Source: Bubalus kerabau
Taxonomy: Eukaryota > Chordata > Mammalia > Artiodactyla > Bovidae
NCBI RefSeq assembly: GCF_029407905.1
Contig: NC_073625.1
Coordinates: forward strand, 168,102,240-168,166,239
Direction: 5' to 3'
DNA: 64,000 nt
Shown piece after piece: positions 1 to 10,788 of the stretch. The notes under the pieces were generated by a model, which saw only the letters and a program-made list of their open reading frames with translations, ran no database searches and was not told where the DNA came from. Within the stretch, counting starts at the first letter, position 1. Each line of letters opens with the position of its first letter. Made by a program: the position numbers and the translations under genes.

Positions 1-159
1 TTATAATTTTCTAATTATTTTATCTTTTATAATGTTGGATGAGCTACAAAGGGATTAACACTGTCAAAAAAGATTTTGGATGCGTATTGGCAAATCACAG
101 CTAAATTTAAATATTACACTGCCCTTAAGAATCTCATAAATTAGTTTCAAATATTCCCA

Positions 160-582
160 TTAGTTCTCAAAGTATATATTGTTGGTCCCACAGCATTAGT
201 TTACCTGGGAACTTATTAGAACTGCAAATTCTCAAGCTCCATCCCCACTCCATCCACTGAATCAGAAAGTCTGGAGTGAGCCCAGCAATGTGTGTTTTGC
301 TAAGCCCTCCAAGGTGGTTTTTGGTCTTCCCAGGTTGCACTAAAGGTAAAGAACCCATCTGCCAAAACAGAAGACATAAAAGACGTAGGTTCGATTGCTG
401 GATTGGGAAGGTCCCTGGAGAAGGAAATGGCAACCCACTCCAGTATTCTTAACTGGCAAAACCCATGGACAGAGGAAACTGGTGGTCTATAGTCCATGGG
501 GTCACAAAGAGCTAGACACGACTGAAACAACTTAGAGGCAGGCCAGGTGGTTCTGCTGCAGGCTAAAGTACAAGAACCACTG
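160..582 (-). mobile_element. MER5A-type hAT fragment, split by a SINE
   Basis: Positions 160-319 and 543-582 together read as an antisense MER5A element, a non-autonomous hAT-Charlie transposon. Features such as ggttctcaa-like ends, cctgggaac and actgaatcagaaa are recognisable. A Bov-tA SINE divides it, with the target motif ccaggtggtt repeated (with one added base on the left) on both sides. Confidence 0.7.
320..542 (+). mobile_element. Bov-tA SINE inserted in MER5A
   Basis: tRNA-derived head with a B-box-like ggttcgattgc, the body motif caacccactccagtattctt, and the end cacgactgaaacaactta. It is a ruminant SINE that depends on BovB enzymes for mobility. It has diverged clearly from the younger copies. 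Confidence 0.85.
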
Positions 583-1071
583 AATTAAATCTATGCATAG
601 TGGAATGACTGATGAAAAGAGACAAAATAATCTTGGAAATTATGAGGCAATTTCATAATATTTGAAGAAAGGAGAATATACTCAAAAGTCATTAAGTATG
701 ATTCAAAACGTATGTCTAAGGTCATCCTTGTATGAGTAGAGAATGCCTAGTTTCTTTGGCCATTGATTTTCCATTTGTAGTTTATAATCTTTCAGTTCTT
801 TGAATAGAAGTTTCACTTGCTTTCAAAAAAACATATTTTCTAAAATGATTTATTTTGTCCAAATTATCCAACTTTTTCTCACAACTACATTCCTTTTTCT
901 CTGGGTTCAAGGTGAAGTGGTGGTGACAGTGAATATAGAAAATGAAGGACGGGGCACTGAAGGGAGGGGCTAGGTGGGAGATACTCTACCGTGTAGCAGG
1001 GAATGTTACAAGACAGACTAAATAAAATGGTCTACATTTACATATGGGCTGGAACTGTCATTCTCTTGCAG
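583..1071. other. Sequence before PLSCR5 exon 2, no feature seen
   Basis: AT-rich intron sequence ending in the polypyrimidine tract of exon 2. No start codon context matching the missing first PLSCR5 exon was found here. Confidence 0.4.
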
Positions 1072-1235
1072 ATGCAGAGAACCAAAGAAGCAGAGGTCCG
1101 CCTGGCTTTCTTCCAGGAGCTTCAGACCCAGACCATGGTCTTCACATCTTACCTTCCAATCCAGGGGACCAAGTATGGCAGCGGGGTCCCCCTCCACCAG
1201 GGAATCTCCCTCCTGGTCTAGAATATTTAAGCCAG
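1072..1235 (+). CDS. PLSCR5: PLSCR5 coding exon 2 (N-terminal region)
   Basis: This exon encodes 54 codons of the Pro/Gly-rich N-terminus of phospholipid scramblase family member 5. It begins in the middle of a codon after the acceptor tcttgcag and ends in phase 0 at CAG before gtgctt. The peptide contains GPPGFLPGASDPD, GPPPPGN and PPGLEYLSQ, which match the N-terminus of mammalian PLSCR5 as I remember it. The Pro-rich segment is shorter and less regular than the one in PLSCR1. The exon carries the residues just before the beta-barrel core. The initiator exon, expected to encode only about four residues plus one base, was not found upstream. Family assignment is firm; the exact acceptor is inferred from frame and similarity. 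Confidence 0.85.
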
Positions 1236-1745
1236 GTGCTTTTCTGTCTATTTCTGCAAAGTTTTTTCCCTTTAAGACAAATACATACTTGGTTTCTTCC
1301 CCTCCAATCAAGACTAAAAACTTCAGCAAATAACTTATTGAAGTGAGAAAAGCATTATACAATCTGTCTTTTATTTATTTATATTACTTGGCAGAAACTT
1401 TTGCCTTGTTTTATAACCACTTCTATTTTCCTTATTTACCTGACACAGAGAGAAGACTAAACATTTTTGATTGAGCTGTTTAGCACCTTATCCTTCTTCT
1501 CCTCATTGCTCAAGGTGTCAGCAAATTTAAATCCTAGAGGAATTGTCTAATATGTCTAGTCACTTACAGTTATTTAATTAAAGGATATTAATTGAGTACC
1601 TGTTATAGTCAAGGCACATAAAAGGTATAAAACCTAGTTCCTCTCACCCAAACGTTCTGCAACTTTTTTGGCAAAGACAAAAAACGTTGACAAAACATTT
1701 TGTCAACAATTAAAAAGTGTTGACTTTTAATTTGGGCAGGTGTAC
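1236..1745. other. PLSCR5 intron 2, unannotated part
   Basis: No recognised gene or repeat. A short direct repeat of a gttgacaaaacattttg-like motif occurs near 1685-1725. Confidence 0.4.
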
Positions 1746-1755
1746 AGAGAAGAGA

Positions 1756-1948
1756 GGGCTTCCTTGGTGGCTCAGGGGTAAAAAATCCACCTGCAATGCA
1801 GGAGACACAGGTTCAATCTCTGAATCAGGAAGATTCCCTGTGAAAGGAAATCCAGTATTCTTGCCTGGGAAATCCCACGGACAGAGGAGCTGCCTGTGCT
1901 ACAGTCCATGGGGTCGCAACAGTTGGACAAGACTTAGTGACTAAACAA
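1756..1948 (+). mobile_element. Bov-tA SINE with 10 bp target duplication
   Basis: The SINE head (ttccttggtggctcag) and tail (gacttagtgactaaac) lie between exact copies of agagaagaga at 1746-1755 and 1949-1958. The orientation is sense to PLSCR5. Confidence 0.9.
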
Positions 1949-2404
1949 AGAGAAGAGAAAGGCTGCTAAAGATCAAAGTACTCAGGATATACTTTCTCAG
2001 TGAGTTGAGAGCTTAACATTGTCAACTGAATCTCAAAAGGTGGATGGAAATCCAAGAGAAATCAAGCTATCAAGTTAGCATTACTGTCTTCTGATACTTT
2101 TGCCATCTCTGAGCAAATTTGCTTGAAAGATCGTATTAAGTATAGTCACTGTTCTAGTCATCGGAGGGTAAGCAGTGATTCAAGCCTTATAATAAATCAG
2201 TCAAGAAATATCATCTGAATTTTATGGCATATAAGTTGCAATTGATATTTGTATATATTATTGATGCTTTAATATTTATCTTACACACGATTAGAAATAC
2301 ACTTACACTAATATTGAGATGTCAGCACATGTGCTGCAATTTTCAGCTTGTTTGGCACTCTTTCTAACTATAAAGTCTAACTCCTTTATCAAAATCAAAT
2401 CTCT

Positions 2405-2790
2405 GTGTTAATTCCCTTAAGGTGCAAGAGATTTCTGTTATGCCTGATAGGGTTTAAGCTGCACACAGCATATGTTCCTGGGAAAATGTTTATAATTGCA
2501 GATGCCTTCTCCAGAAACCCACTGGCAGACAAATGTACTTTAGAGACTGGAGAGCTCAGGGAGATATGTAAAAGAGCTGGAAAAGCTAACCTACCATCTT
2601 CCATCTGCAGAAAGGATCAGCTGTAATAGCTGACTAGAGTTGATTAACTGCTGCAAGCTGTTTGGGAATGTTGTCAGACAAGGTTTTGCCAAGTATAAAA
2701 GTGATATACCAGTGCCAGAGGGCTGGGGTTTGATGATCACATATGGCCATCACATATTCTTTTTCCATCCATGAACGATGACATACCCAG
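2405..2790 (+). pseudogene. Ancient Ty3/gypsy pol remnant (RNase H end to linker)
   Basis: Frame 2 encodes CKRFLLCLIGF, then YVPGK (2471-2485) and IADAFSRNPL, the characteristic end of gypsy-type RNase H. Past a stop near 2624, the same area gives GFAKYKSDIPVPEGW and LMITYGHHIF. These resemble the tether before the integrase of Ty3/gypsy elements. Stops interrupt it, and no gag, protease or LTR was identified. Very old mammalian gypsy relics are known; this looks like one kept in PLSCR5 intron 2. Assignment is by motif only. Confidence 0.6.
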
Positions 2791-3316
2791 AGCCAGATGC
2801 TTGACATGAACACACTTTTTTTTTCATATTTGATAGAGATATGAGCCCACTGGCTTCAGTTCTAAAACAAAGTCAATTTTCCAAATGTATACCTTTGGTA
2901 CTCTTTTTCAGAAAATAAAAATATTTCACAAATTGGTGGGTATTTTCCTTCAAAGGGAATGGATTTTATAGTCTTTATACTAAAAGAACACATTTGCTTT
3001 AAAGCAGTGCATACAGAACAGGATGAATAAGCATTTAAAAAGTTTAATACTTCCAGTTTGTGAGAAACATATATATATACATATATGAAGAATTTTGTAA
3101 GCTTTTATCTAAACACCACAATAAAATTATGAATATTTGAAAATAGTGCATGCTTCAATAAACAAACAGGAAAATATTCAATAAAAATGCTTCCAAATTA
3201 AAATCTCAATGTAAATATTTAAAAAATCACCTACTCTCTTTTAATCATTATTATCCAGTAACTATTGATAATCATGTTTTCACTAACAAATTGAAAATAA
3301 ACTCCCAGGTGGCAAG
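2791..3316. other. PLSCR5 intron 2, no feature seen
   Basis: AT-rich sequence without an ORF or a recognised repeat. Confidence 0.4.
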
Positions 3317-3415
3317 TGTATGTGTGTGTCTGTGTATATGTTTATATACACATACATATAAAAATATTTGTATATACATATATATTTACATATGTATGTG
3401 TATACATATATGTTG
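3317..3415. repeat. TG/TA-rich microsatellite
   Basis: Impure runs of tg, ta and ca dinucleotides forming an alternating purine-pyrimidine tract of about 100 bases. Confidence 0.75.
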
Positions 3416-3435
3416 TTCATGTATTATAGATTGTC

Positions 3436-3587
3436 CTGAGTCACTTCAGTCACGTCTGACTCTTTGTGACTGCATGGAAAGTAGCCCTCCAGGTTTCTCC
3501 GTCCATGGAATTCTCCAGCCAAGAATACTGGAGTGGGTTGCCATTTCCTTCTCCAGGGGATCTTCCCAACCCAGGGATCGAACTATA
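3436..3587 (-). mobile_element. Bov-A/Bov-tA SINE, antisense, truncated
   Basis: Reverse complement of the SINE body: tctgactctttgtgac, ggaattctccagc, gggttgccatttccttctcc, stopping at the B-box equivalent gggatcgaac. The tRNA head is missing. Confidence 0.85.
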
Positions 3588-3738
3588 TTCATTCTAAGTT
3601 AAATTAACATATTCATAATAGTCAATAACATTTTATCCTATAAGCATCAAAGGATGACTTTTATTTAGTCATCTACAGATCAGAGTACTGAGTTAAAATT
3701 TATAAAGGCACATGTAAGATTCCATTTATTTTGAAGTA

Positions 3739-3817
3739 CTGGGTTGACCAAAAGTTTCTTATGGTTTTTCTGTAACATCTTATGGAAAATTCCAAATGAA
3801 CTTTTCAGCCAACCCAA
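3739..3817. mobile_element. Mariner-type palindromic MITE (79 bp)
   Basis: The ends (ctgggttgaccaaaag and cttttcagccaacccaa) are inverted complements and the whole element folds as a near-perfect hairpin. It is flanked by TA on both sides (3737-3738, 3818-3819), the target duplication of Tc1/mariner elements. The form is like the short mariner derivatives common in ruminant genomes. Confidence 0.8.
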
Positions 3818-3819
3818 TA

Positions 3820-4274
3820 CATATATTAAATTGAATCATTGATACCTGTAAGCCTGATAAATTATACATATGGATTGTACATACATTTCCAAGGCTGTCA
3901 TTCGGTGTCCATTCTGAAGCTTTCTTACTGTAGGAGTGCTCTGCTTGTCCTAACACCTGAATACAGGATGTAATCTGTTTAAAGTTTCCAACAATTCCTG
4001 GTCCATCAATTAATAGCAAAAGATGAAAAGGCTCTTTTGGACCACAGTTTATAAGTGGCCCAGGGCTACTTAAAGGAAACTAGAAGAACAACCAAAACCA
4101 GGACTCTCATATCCAGAAGGCTTGTCCACAGAGAGAGATCACATTCGAGGTTATTAGAGAAGATGGGTGAGTATAAGAGTAAATAGGGAGGAAAGGTACT
4201 CAGAAGTTCCACAGTGTCACTTAAGAATTGTTTCTCCCAGTTCCTAAGATTAGTTAAGTTATGCTGGTACAGCA
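3820..4274. other. PLSCR5 intron 2, no feature seen
   Basis: No supported gene or repeat. Confidence 0.4.
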
Positions 4275-4505
4275 GAGTAGAGAGCAAGTTGAAATCCATG
4301 GTATCACTGCCTGGGTTCATATCCCAGCCTAACCACTTACAAGCTCTATGATCTTGAGCAAAACCACTTTCTTTCTCTGGGATTGTTTCCTCACATGTTA
4401 CATGTAATGATATCCTGTTCTCTGATGTGTGTGAGGACTCAGTCAGACACTATGTCAAATATCCAGCACAGTGACTACCTCAAGGTGGTCATTAAATAAA
4501 CAACC
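4275..4505 (+). mobile_element. MIR SINE
   Basis: Diverged MIR core: actgcctgggttcatatccc, aaccacttacaagctctatg, gattgtttcctcacatg and the end cagcacagtgactacct. It is part of the ancient mammalian repeat layer. Confidence 0.75.
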
Positions 4506-4680
4506 ACTATTATTAGATGTTAGAGATGCACATTTATCCTTTTCAGCCAATAGTCTCTAAAGTTCAGGGCTGAAACTTGATCCATGATATAAATAGTCAA
4601 AGTTCCTAATCTCAAACCTTATTTTCGCACCCCAAAACTTCTTCTCCATCTCTAAGTTACGCCTACACACTGGGGGGAAA

Positions 4681-4885
4681 GAAAGTGCTAGTCACTCCGT
4701 CGTGTCCAACTCTTCAACACCCCATGAACTATAGCCCACCAGGCTACAGTCCATGGAATTCTCCAGGTAAGAATACTGAAGTGGGTAGCCATTCCCTTCT
4801 CCAGGGGATCATCCCCACCCAGGGATCAAACCCGGGTGTCCCTCCTTGCAGCAGATTCTTTACCATCTGAGCCTCCATAGATGCA
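4681..4885 (-). mobile_element. Bov-tA SINE, antisense
   Basis: Body (ccaccaggctacagtccatg, tctccaggtaagaatact) followed by the tRNA head in reverse (cagattctttaccatctgag). Confidence 0.85.
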
Positions 4886-6226
4886 CTGCTAAATAATCAC
4901 GCGTGTCCCTTCTCTTCTGTCAACCCTCCTTTTTCCTCAAAAGAGGAAAACAGAATTAACAACACTACATACAAAGACCAATTCCGATTTCTTAAAGATT
5001 TAGTCATAGTTGTTTAAATATGTTCTAGAATATCTTATATCATAAATTATTTTTGTAAAAAATATATCTGTGAATCTTGGAAAGGAGGGCATATGTACAC
5101 TCTTATCAATAATAAGAAGAAATGATACTAGCTTTTACCTCTACCTCAGGATATACAAGAAGAATGAAGGAAATAAGATAATTTCATATTTTCAGGGTTT
5201 GTGATTGCCCAATCAATTCCAAATGTTAACAATTACTACATTTATTTGAAAGTTATCAGTGAGTTTGTTAATGTGAAAAGAGAATAAAGTGAAAATTTTA
5301 AGGCAAAATAGAAAATTAAGCATTCAAAAAGGCAATAATCAGCACTGTATTCAGTGTTCATGATTTTACTTTAGTGAATCTTTAAGTGCTGAATATGAAA
5401 ATTAAAATATACACAGATAAAATTCATTCTAAGAATATATTTTAAATATTTCCTTAAAAAAACCATTTGTATTATATTCTATTTAACGCAGTCACATCTC
5501 AGCTACCTGTGACTAATTTATCTCTGTAAATTAACTTCATTTCTAATTGCATAGGCAAATTTTAATGTGTCATTCATTTAGAAGCTAACTCTTTTCTGCT
5601 TAAACTGGTATTTTGTTGACAGGATTTATGGATTTTTTTCCCCTTAGTTCAAAGAAAAGTGTGACTGGAGAAAGAAATTAAAGAATTGCCTTTCTCAGCT
5701 TTAACAGACTTTTCATCACAATCAGGAATGAGTTACTACTTGACAGAGTGAAGTAGTTAGGGCTGAGAGGAGAGGCCAAGCATGCAGATCATTACTGTTT
5801 GTATCCTCTTGGTTCATTTCTTTTAAAGAAAGAGAGAGTGAGAAAGAAGTTTAAAACCTCATAGGCATTCTTATTCAGAGACTGTTTGAAAATATTCTCA
5901 AGGGTATTGGTATAATTTCCAAGAGCTATCTTATCACCACAGGAAAAACACAGAGCTAACCACAGTTCCTATTCTTATTCAGAGCAATTTTGCTTTGAAA
6001 TTTTCAAGGTTCTTGTAATTTTTACTTGAGTACAAACCATGTTAGCTTTTTTTATTTTTTCCTTCATTATAAAATGTGAGTTGTTTTCCAACATTTTCCG
6101 CACAGAGAACATGAAAAACACCTAATTTCATGTAGTCCAGTAAACAGGTTGATAGTAAGAGCTGCAAAGATTTTCAAAGACCTGTGATGTAATACTTTGT
6201 ATTTCCTTCATGTCATCTTTTAACAG
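4886..6226. other. PLSCR5 intron 2, no feature seen
   Basis: AT-rich sequence without a credible ORF. It may contain old, unrecognised repeats. It ends in the acceptor of exon 3. Confidence 0.4.
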
Positions 6227-6269
6227 TTAGACCTGATAATTATACACCAGCAGGTGGAGCTTCTTGGAA
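6227..6269 (+). CDS. PLSCR5: PLSCR5 coding exon 3 (43 bp micro-exon)
   Basis: This short exon lies between a pyrimidine-rich acceptor ending taacag and the strong donor gtaagt. It encodes LDLIIIHQQVELLG plus the first base of the next Met codon. The same strand appears in scramblases as the first core segment, where PLSCR1 has a similar IHQQ motif. Phases are 0 on entry and 1 on exit, which fits exon 2 (phase 0 end) and exon 4 (two bases completing ATG). It is too short to be seen as an ORF and was found by looking for the expected linking peptide. Confidence 0.92.
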
Positions 6270-6375
6270 GTAAGTACATTCTGTAATTATTAAAATTGTT
6301 AAATTGTTAAAATTATTAAAGTATTTTATAAAGTTAAATGTTTAGGAGAGAATTTAATCAAAAAGAGCACTAGGT

Positions 6376-6522
6376 CTATTTTTTTTTCTGGGAAAGTTTT
6401 TTAATTTATTTTTTAATTGAAGGATAATTGCTTTACAGAATTGTGTTGTTTTTTGTCAAACACCAACATGAATCAGCCATAGGTATACATATGTCCCCTC
6501 CCTGTTGGACCTCTCTCCCACT
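6376..6522 (-). mobile_element. 5'-truncated L1 3' end, antisense
   Basis: A T-rich left edge (poly(A) on the other strand) is followed by attgaaggataattgcttta and catgaatcagccataggtat, a ruminant L1 3' terminal sequence. Confidence 0.6.
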
Positions 6523-6843
6523 GAAAGTAAAATTATTAGTCTGATATACATAAGCCTAAAAGCATAAAACTCCCCAAATCTTTTATGATATTGTCATTAG
6601 GAATGTCATATTATTTTTAATCTTGAAGTAATAAAAGCTATTTGATCATTTCCATGGCTGCTAATAATTTAAATTTTCTTAACAATTTCAGACATGGAAA
6701 TTGAGGCTGAGACCAACAAAAAACCATCAAAATAAAGTTCTACTGTTTTATCATACTGTCAGTGATTCATCAAAAACCAAATCATTTAACAGGGCACAAA
6801 TTTATAATGCTGAATACTCAAATTACTTGAGTATGTTTGTCCT

Positions 6844-7063
6844 TAATATTCTAGATAACACCTAAAGTATGTCAAAATTGAAATAAATAGATAGCATGAA
6901 GCTGTAGTTCAGTTCAGTTCAGTCAATCAGTCGTGTCCGACTCTTTGCGACCCTAATATTCTAGATAACACCTAAAGTATGTCAAAATTGAAATAAATAG
7001 ATAGCATGAAGCTGTAGTTCAGTTCAGTTCAGTCAATCAGTCGTGTCCGACTCTTTGCGACCC
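6844..7063. repeat. Perfect tandem duplication, 2 x 110 bp
   Basis: 6844-6953 and 6954-7063 are identical base for base. Each unit holds about 70 bases of single-copy intron and the first 40 or so bases of a BovB 3' end in antisense. The right copy continues into the rest of the BovB; the left copy stops at gaccc. Confidence 0.97.
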
Positions 7064-7971
7064 CATGAATCACAGCACACCAGGCCTCCCTGTCCATCAC
7101 CAACTCCCAGAGTTCACTCAGACTCATGTCCATCGAGTCAGGGATGCCATCCAGCCATCTCATCCTCTGTCGTCCCCTTCTCCTCCTGCCCCCATTCCCT
7201 CCCAGCATCAGAGTCTTTTCCAATGAGTCAACTCTTCACATGAGGTGGCCAAAGTACTGGAGTTTCAGCTTTAGTATCATTCCTTCCAAAGAAATCCCAG
7301 GGCTGATCTCCTTCAGAATGGACTGGTTGGAGCTCCTTGCAGTCCAAGGGACTCTCAAGAGTCTTCTCCAATATCAAATTTCAAAAGCATCAGTTCTTCG
7401 GTGCTCAGCCTTCTTCACAGTCCAACTCTCACATCCATACATGACCACAGGAAAAACCATAGCCTTGACTAGACGGACCTTTGTTGGCAAAGTGATGTCT
7501 CTGCTTTTCAATATGCTATCTGGGTTGGTCATAACTTTCTTTCCAAGGAGTAAGCGTCCTTTAATTTCATGGCTGCAGTCACCATCTGCAGTGATTTTGG
7601 AGCCCAAAAAAATAAAGTCTGACACTGTTTCTACTGTTTCCCCATCTATTTCCCATGAAGTGATGGGACCGGATGCCATGATCTTCGTTTTCTGAATGTT
7701 GAGCTTTAAGCCAACTTTTTCACTCTCCACTTTCACTTTCATCAAGAGGCTTTTGAGTTCCTCTTCACTTTCTGCAATAAGGGTGGTGTCATCTGCGTAT
7801 CTGAGGTTATTGATATTTCTCCCAGAAATCTTGATTCCAGCTTGTGTTTCTTCCAGCCCAGCATTTCTCATGATGTACTCTGCATAGAAGTTAAATAAGC
7901 AGGGTGACAATATACAGCCTTGATGTACTCCTTTTCCTATTTGGAAGCAGTCTGTTGTTCCATGTCCAGTT
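7014..7971 (-). mobile_element. BovB LINE, antisense, 5'-truncated (RT C-terminal part)
   Basis: On the minus strand the coding remnant reads from the RT palm (SPCLFNFYAEYIM, NLRYADDTTLIAESEEE) to the C-terminal domain and the MREAWC-like end, then the (ACTGA)n tail. The YADD catalytic motif is intact, but upstream RT and endonuclease are absent. Several frame breaks separate the reading frames (for example 7374-7910 and 7029-7223), so it is dead. The plus-strand ORF at 7126-7695 is only its shadow. Confidence 0.92.
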
Positions 7972-8371
7972 CATAGATATAGTACCAAATAGATTTTTAG
8001 ATAGAATCATTAGTTTCACTGTGAGTTGTCCCAGTAAATTCCATAACAATGACAGAATAATTTGAGTACGATCCTTCTTTAGAGCATTGCTTCCCTAGTT
8101 GTAAAGTACACAAGTGTCCAAATAGGTCATATAACTGGAATCAAAATTTATCAATTGCACAGCTCTTTTCGCAGAGTCTGCTTTGATTTCTATGGCTAAA
8201 TCCTCAAAATTTAGAGTACAGAAATAGATTTGTCTGAAGAAGGTACCATGTACTTAATAACTAATCAGTCATGCTGCTTTATTCTAATAACACTACTATT
8301 TTTACTCATATAAAGTTTTGATACTAAGCAGTAGCATGCTTTTGATAATTTTTTTTTTTTTGCTCCATTAG
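7972..8371. other. End of PLSCR5 intron 3, no feature seen
   Basis: No repeat recognised; it ends in the T-rich acceptor tract of exon 4. Confidence 0.4.
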
Positions 8372-8592
8372 TGATACTAGGCACTGAGACCGCCAACAAA
8401 TATGAGATTAAAAACAGCTTGGGACAAAGAATATTCTTTGCAGAGGAGGAAAGCATCTGCTTCAACCGTACTTTCTGTTCCACTCTGCGATCATGCGTTC
8501 TGAAGATCACCGATAACTCAGGTCAAGAGGTGATTACAGTCAACAGGCCCTTGAGGTGTAACAGCTGCTGGTGCCCTTGCTACCTACAAGAG
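8372..8592 (+). CDS. PLSCR5: PLSCR5 coding exon 4 (scramblase core with Cys cluster)
   Basis: The exon has 221 bases: two completing Met, then 73 codons from ILGTETANKYEIKN to CPCYLQE. It follows a T-rich tract and ctccattag and is followed by the donor gttagt. The segment NKYEIKNSLGQRIFFAEEE is the typical start of the scramblase fold. RCNSCWCPCY holds four cysteines in the place of the PLSCR1 CCCPCC palmitoylation motif, so lipid anchoring is plausible but with fewer Cys. The peptide is much closer to PLSCR5 than to PLSCR1, 2 or 4, notably at ESICFNRTFCSTLRSC. No stop or frameshift is present. Family members bind membranes and Ca2+; scramblase activity of PLSCR5 itself is not shown by the sequence. 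Confidence 0.97.
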
Positions 8593-9254
8593 GTTAGTCA
8601 CTGACCTGGGTGTGCTTTTATTTTCCACAGTTGGAAAGGGTAGCAATTATTTCTTTAATAAATGACATGCAGCTGGCGATACAAGGTCATTAACCTTTCA
8701 ATTGGTTGAATTAGAATGTTGCTCCTTTAAGATCAGAACAGCTTAAGGATTTGGTGATTCACTAATATTTTTTTTTTTCATTTCCAATGAAAAACTATAG
8801 TGGCTTCCGTGGTGTTAATTTGGAAAGACAGCTCATGCATCATGTAAATGAGACACATCCTCCTGAATCTCTGTATTAGCTAGGTAATATCTGTAATTTC
8901 CACCATTAAGCAGATTTACTCTTCATCTTATTGGTACAAAGTTCAGGGAGTGCTGAGTGATACTAAACTCTCCTAAAGGAATCTCCAGGGTCAGTATTAT
9001 TTTTAGAACAGAATCTCATGTTCCATTTACCCATTTATGACAAACTTCAAGGTTCAGCAAAGAGTGTGTTATTCTTCTAGAGGGAATCATTTGATTATTA
9101 TATTTTAATATATAATAGATTTTCATCACCTTTTAGTAAATCTATAGTAATAACTTTCATGGACATGATGCAGTTAAGTTTATGTGGAATATACACTTAC
9201 TTTGATCTCTTTGATATCAGGAACATCTAAGTGAGAAGAAATAGATTTTACTCT
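8593..9254. other. PLSCR5 intron 4, no feature seen
   Basis: AT-rich with no supported feature apart from a short poly(T) at about 8769. Confidence 0.4.
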
Positions 9255-9372
9255 CTACATTTTGCAATGGAGGAATCTGAGGCTTAGAGGGGCCTCATCT
9301 ATGATCACACATCTAGAATGTATCATAAGAGGGATTTGATCCAGGTATCTTTTTTCAAACCCAAGTTTCTTT
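9255..9372 (-). mobile_element. MIR SINE fragment, antisense
   Basis: Diverged reverse MIR: gcaatggaggaatctgaggc, gatcacacatctagaatg and gggatttgatccaggt fit the MIR core and B-box in reverse. Confidence 0.6.
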
Positions 9373-9685
9373 ATTGAGGACCTATGTATAAATATTCTAC
9401 TTAGCACAATGGGAAGTAAATATTAATACAGAACTCTCATTAAGTAGAGAAGTTTCTAACAATATATGTTGAAGCTAATTCTGCAACTCTTTATAAGCAA
9501 TTATCTGGTCAAGTGATAGGATTGCTAAGGTACTCAAATTCTTGCAGCCCAAGAATTTTTATCCTTCTACTGGGGATATTCAATATCTAATATGCCCCAA
9601 GATGCTTAAGTCAGTATAACCCAGAATATACACCCATTATAACATTTCTGACAGTTAATATTTTATTTCAAAGTAACCCCATGTC

Positions 9686-9845
9686 GACGACAGAGGATGA
9701 GATGGCTGGATGGCATCACCAACTTGATGGATGTCGGTTTGAGTGAACTCCGGGAGTTGGTGATGGACAGGGAGGCCTGGCGTGGTGTGATTCATGGAGT
9801 CGCAAAGAGTCGGACACGACTGAGTGACTGAACTGAACTGAACTG
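9686..9845 (+). mobile_element. 160 bp BovB 3' end with 11 bp target duplication
   Basis: Severely 5'-truncated BovB ending in the (ACTGA)n tail, flanked by exact aaccccatgtc copies at 9675-9685 and 9846-9856. The clean duplication marks a single reverse-transcription insertion. Confidence 0.93.
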
Positions 9846-9856
9846 AACCCCATGTC

Positions 9857-10788
9857 ACATAAACTAAACATAGGATGCATCATAATACTGATTAGTATAT
9901 TTTTAATTTGGTTGAAATCAAATCAATTACTTTAGAAGTGATCCTAGAACAAATCTATGTAATTCTAAGAAGTCTTATTGAGAATACCTTTGTCTATCCA
10001 AAAACACTACAGACATGCACATAAAACTATGAATTTAACAAGTAAGAAAAGACAAAGGGAGATCAGATGATGGAGAGTTGGCTTGATTTAAAAGCAAATA
10101 ATATTCATCATTTTCACCCACTTCCAGCTTATTTTATTAATACAAAGTATTTGAACTGGCTAAATAAATATGTTGAAATACAGTATGATAGACAATTAAG
10201 AAATTAGGGGGATGAATGATAATGGAGCAAAATACTAGTCAGCTCTGAAAATGCAAATGATATTCTTTTAATGCTTTGGACAAAATGAAACGGAAATCAC
10301 ATTGGTGTGTAACATAACTCTGCAAGAAGCATTTGTTAGCACAGAGAAGCTGAAGTTGATAAATCGAAGAGGAAAAAAAAATTATAAGAATCAAGAAGTG
10401 AGGCTTAAAAATAGATGTGTGTTGTGACAACAACCAAGAGGGGATAAATATGAAGTATATTATAGGAAACAACTTCAATGCTTGTCCAACTATTGTACTT
10501 GGAACAGACATGGCAAAGAAGCCAGTATCCCAGGGTCAGAAGACAGGCCTGGGGTAGGTTTTCCTTAGGGAATGAAGATCAAAGACATGGACTTTTAGTG
10601 GATCATGAGGAACACATATCTATACAGTGAATTTCTTTGTTTCTAAAAATTATTTTAAAAATCCAGTATAGCATAGAAGCAGATATTTAGAATCTTTTAT
10701 ATACTGTTTAGAAGTAAGCAGACATTATAGTAAAATTAAAATACAATAACCTTAGGAAATCTTATTTTATTATTATCTCTTCCTACAG
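9857..10788. other. PLSCR5 intron 4, no feature seen
   Basis: AT-rich sequence without a supported gene or repeat, ending in the exon 5 acceptor. Confidence 0.4.

Noticed and set aside
1018..1362. 114-codon minus-strand ORF over PLSCR5 exon 2
   Set aside because: Complement of the real exon; no similarity or context of its own.
1757..1830. tRNA genes (A and B box-like motifs in many places)
   Set aside because: They are tRNA-derived heads of Bov-tA SINEs; no cloverleaf is complete.
7014..7040. Short regular repeats (ttcag)n as CRISPR-like or regulatory arrays
   Set aside because: These are the pentameric 3' tails of BovB elements.
7126..7695. 189-codon plus-strand ORF, and similar minus-strand ORFs at 13356, 14969, 18390 and 44032
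   Set aside because: They are antisense shadows of the BovB C-terminal domain and recur wherever that segment occurs.
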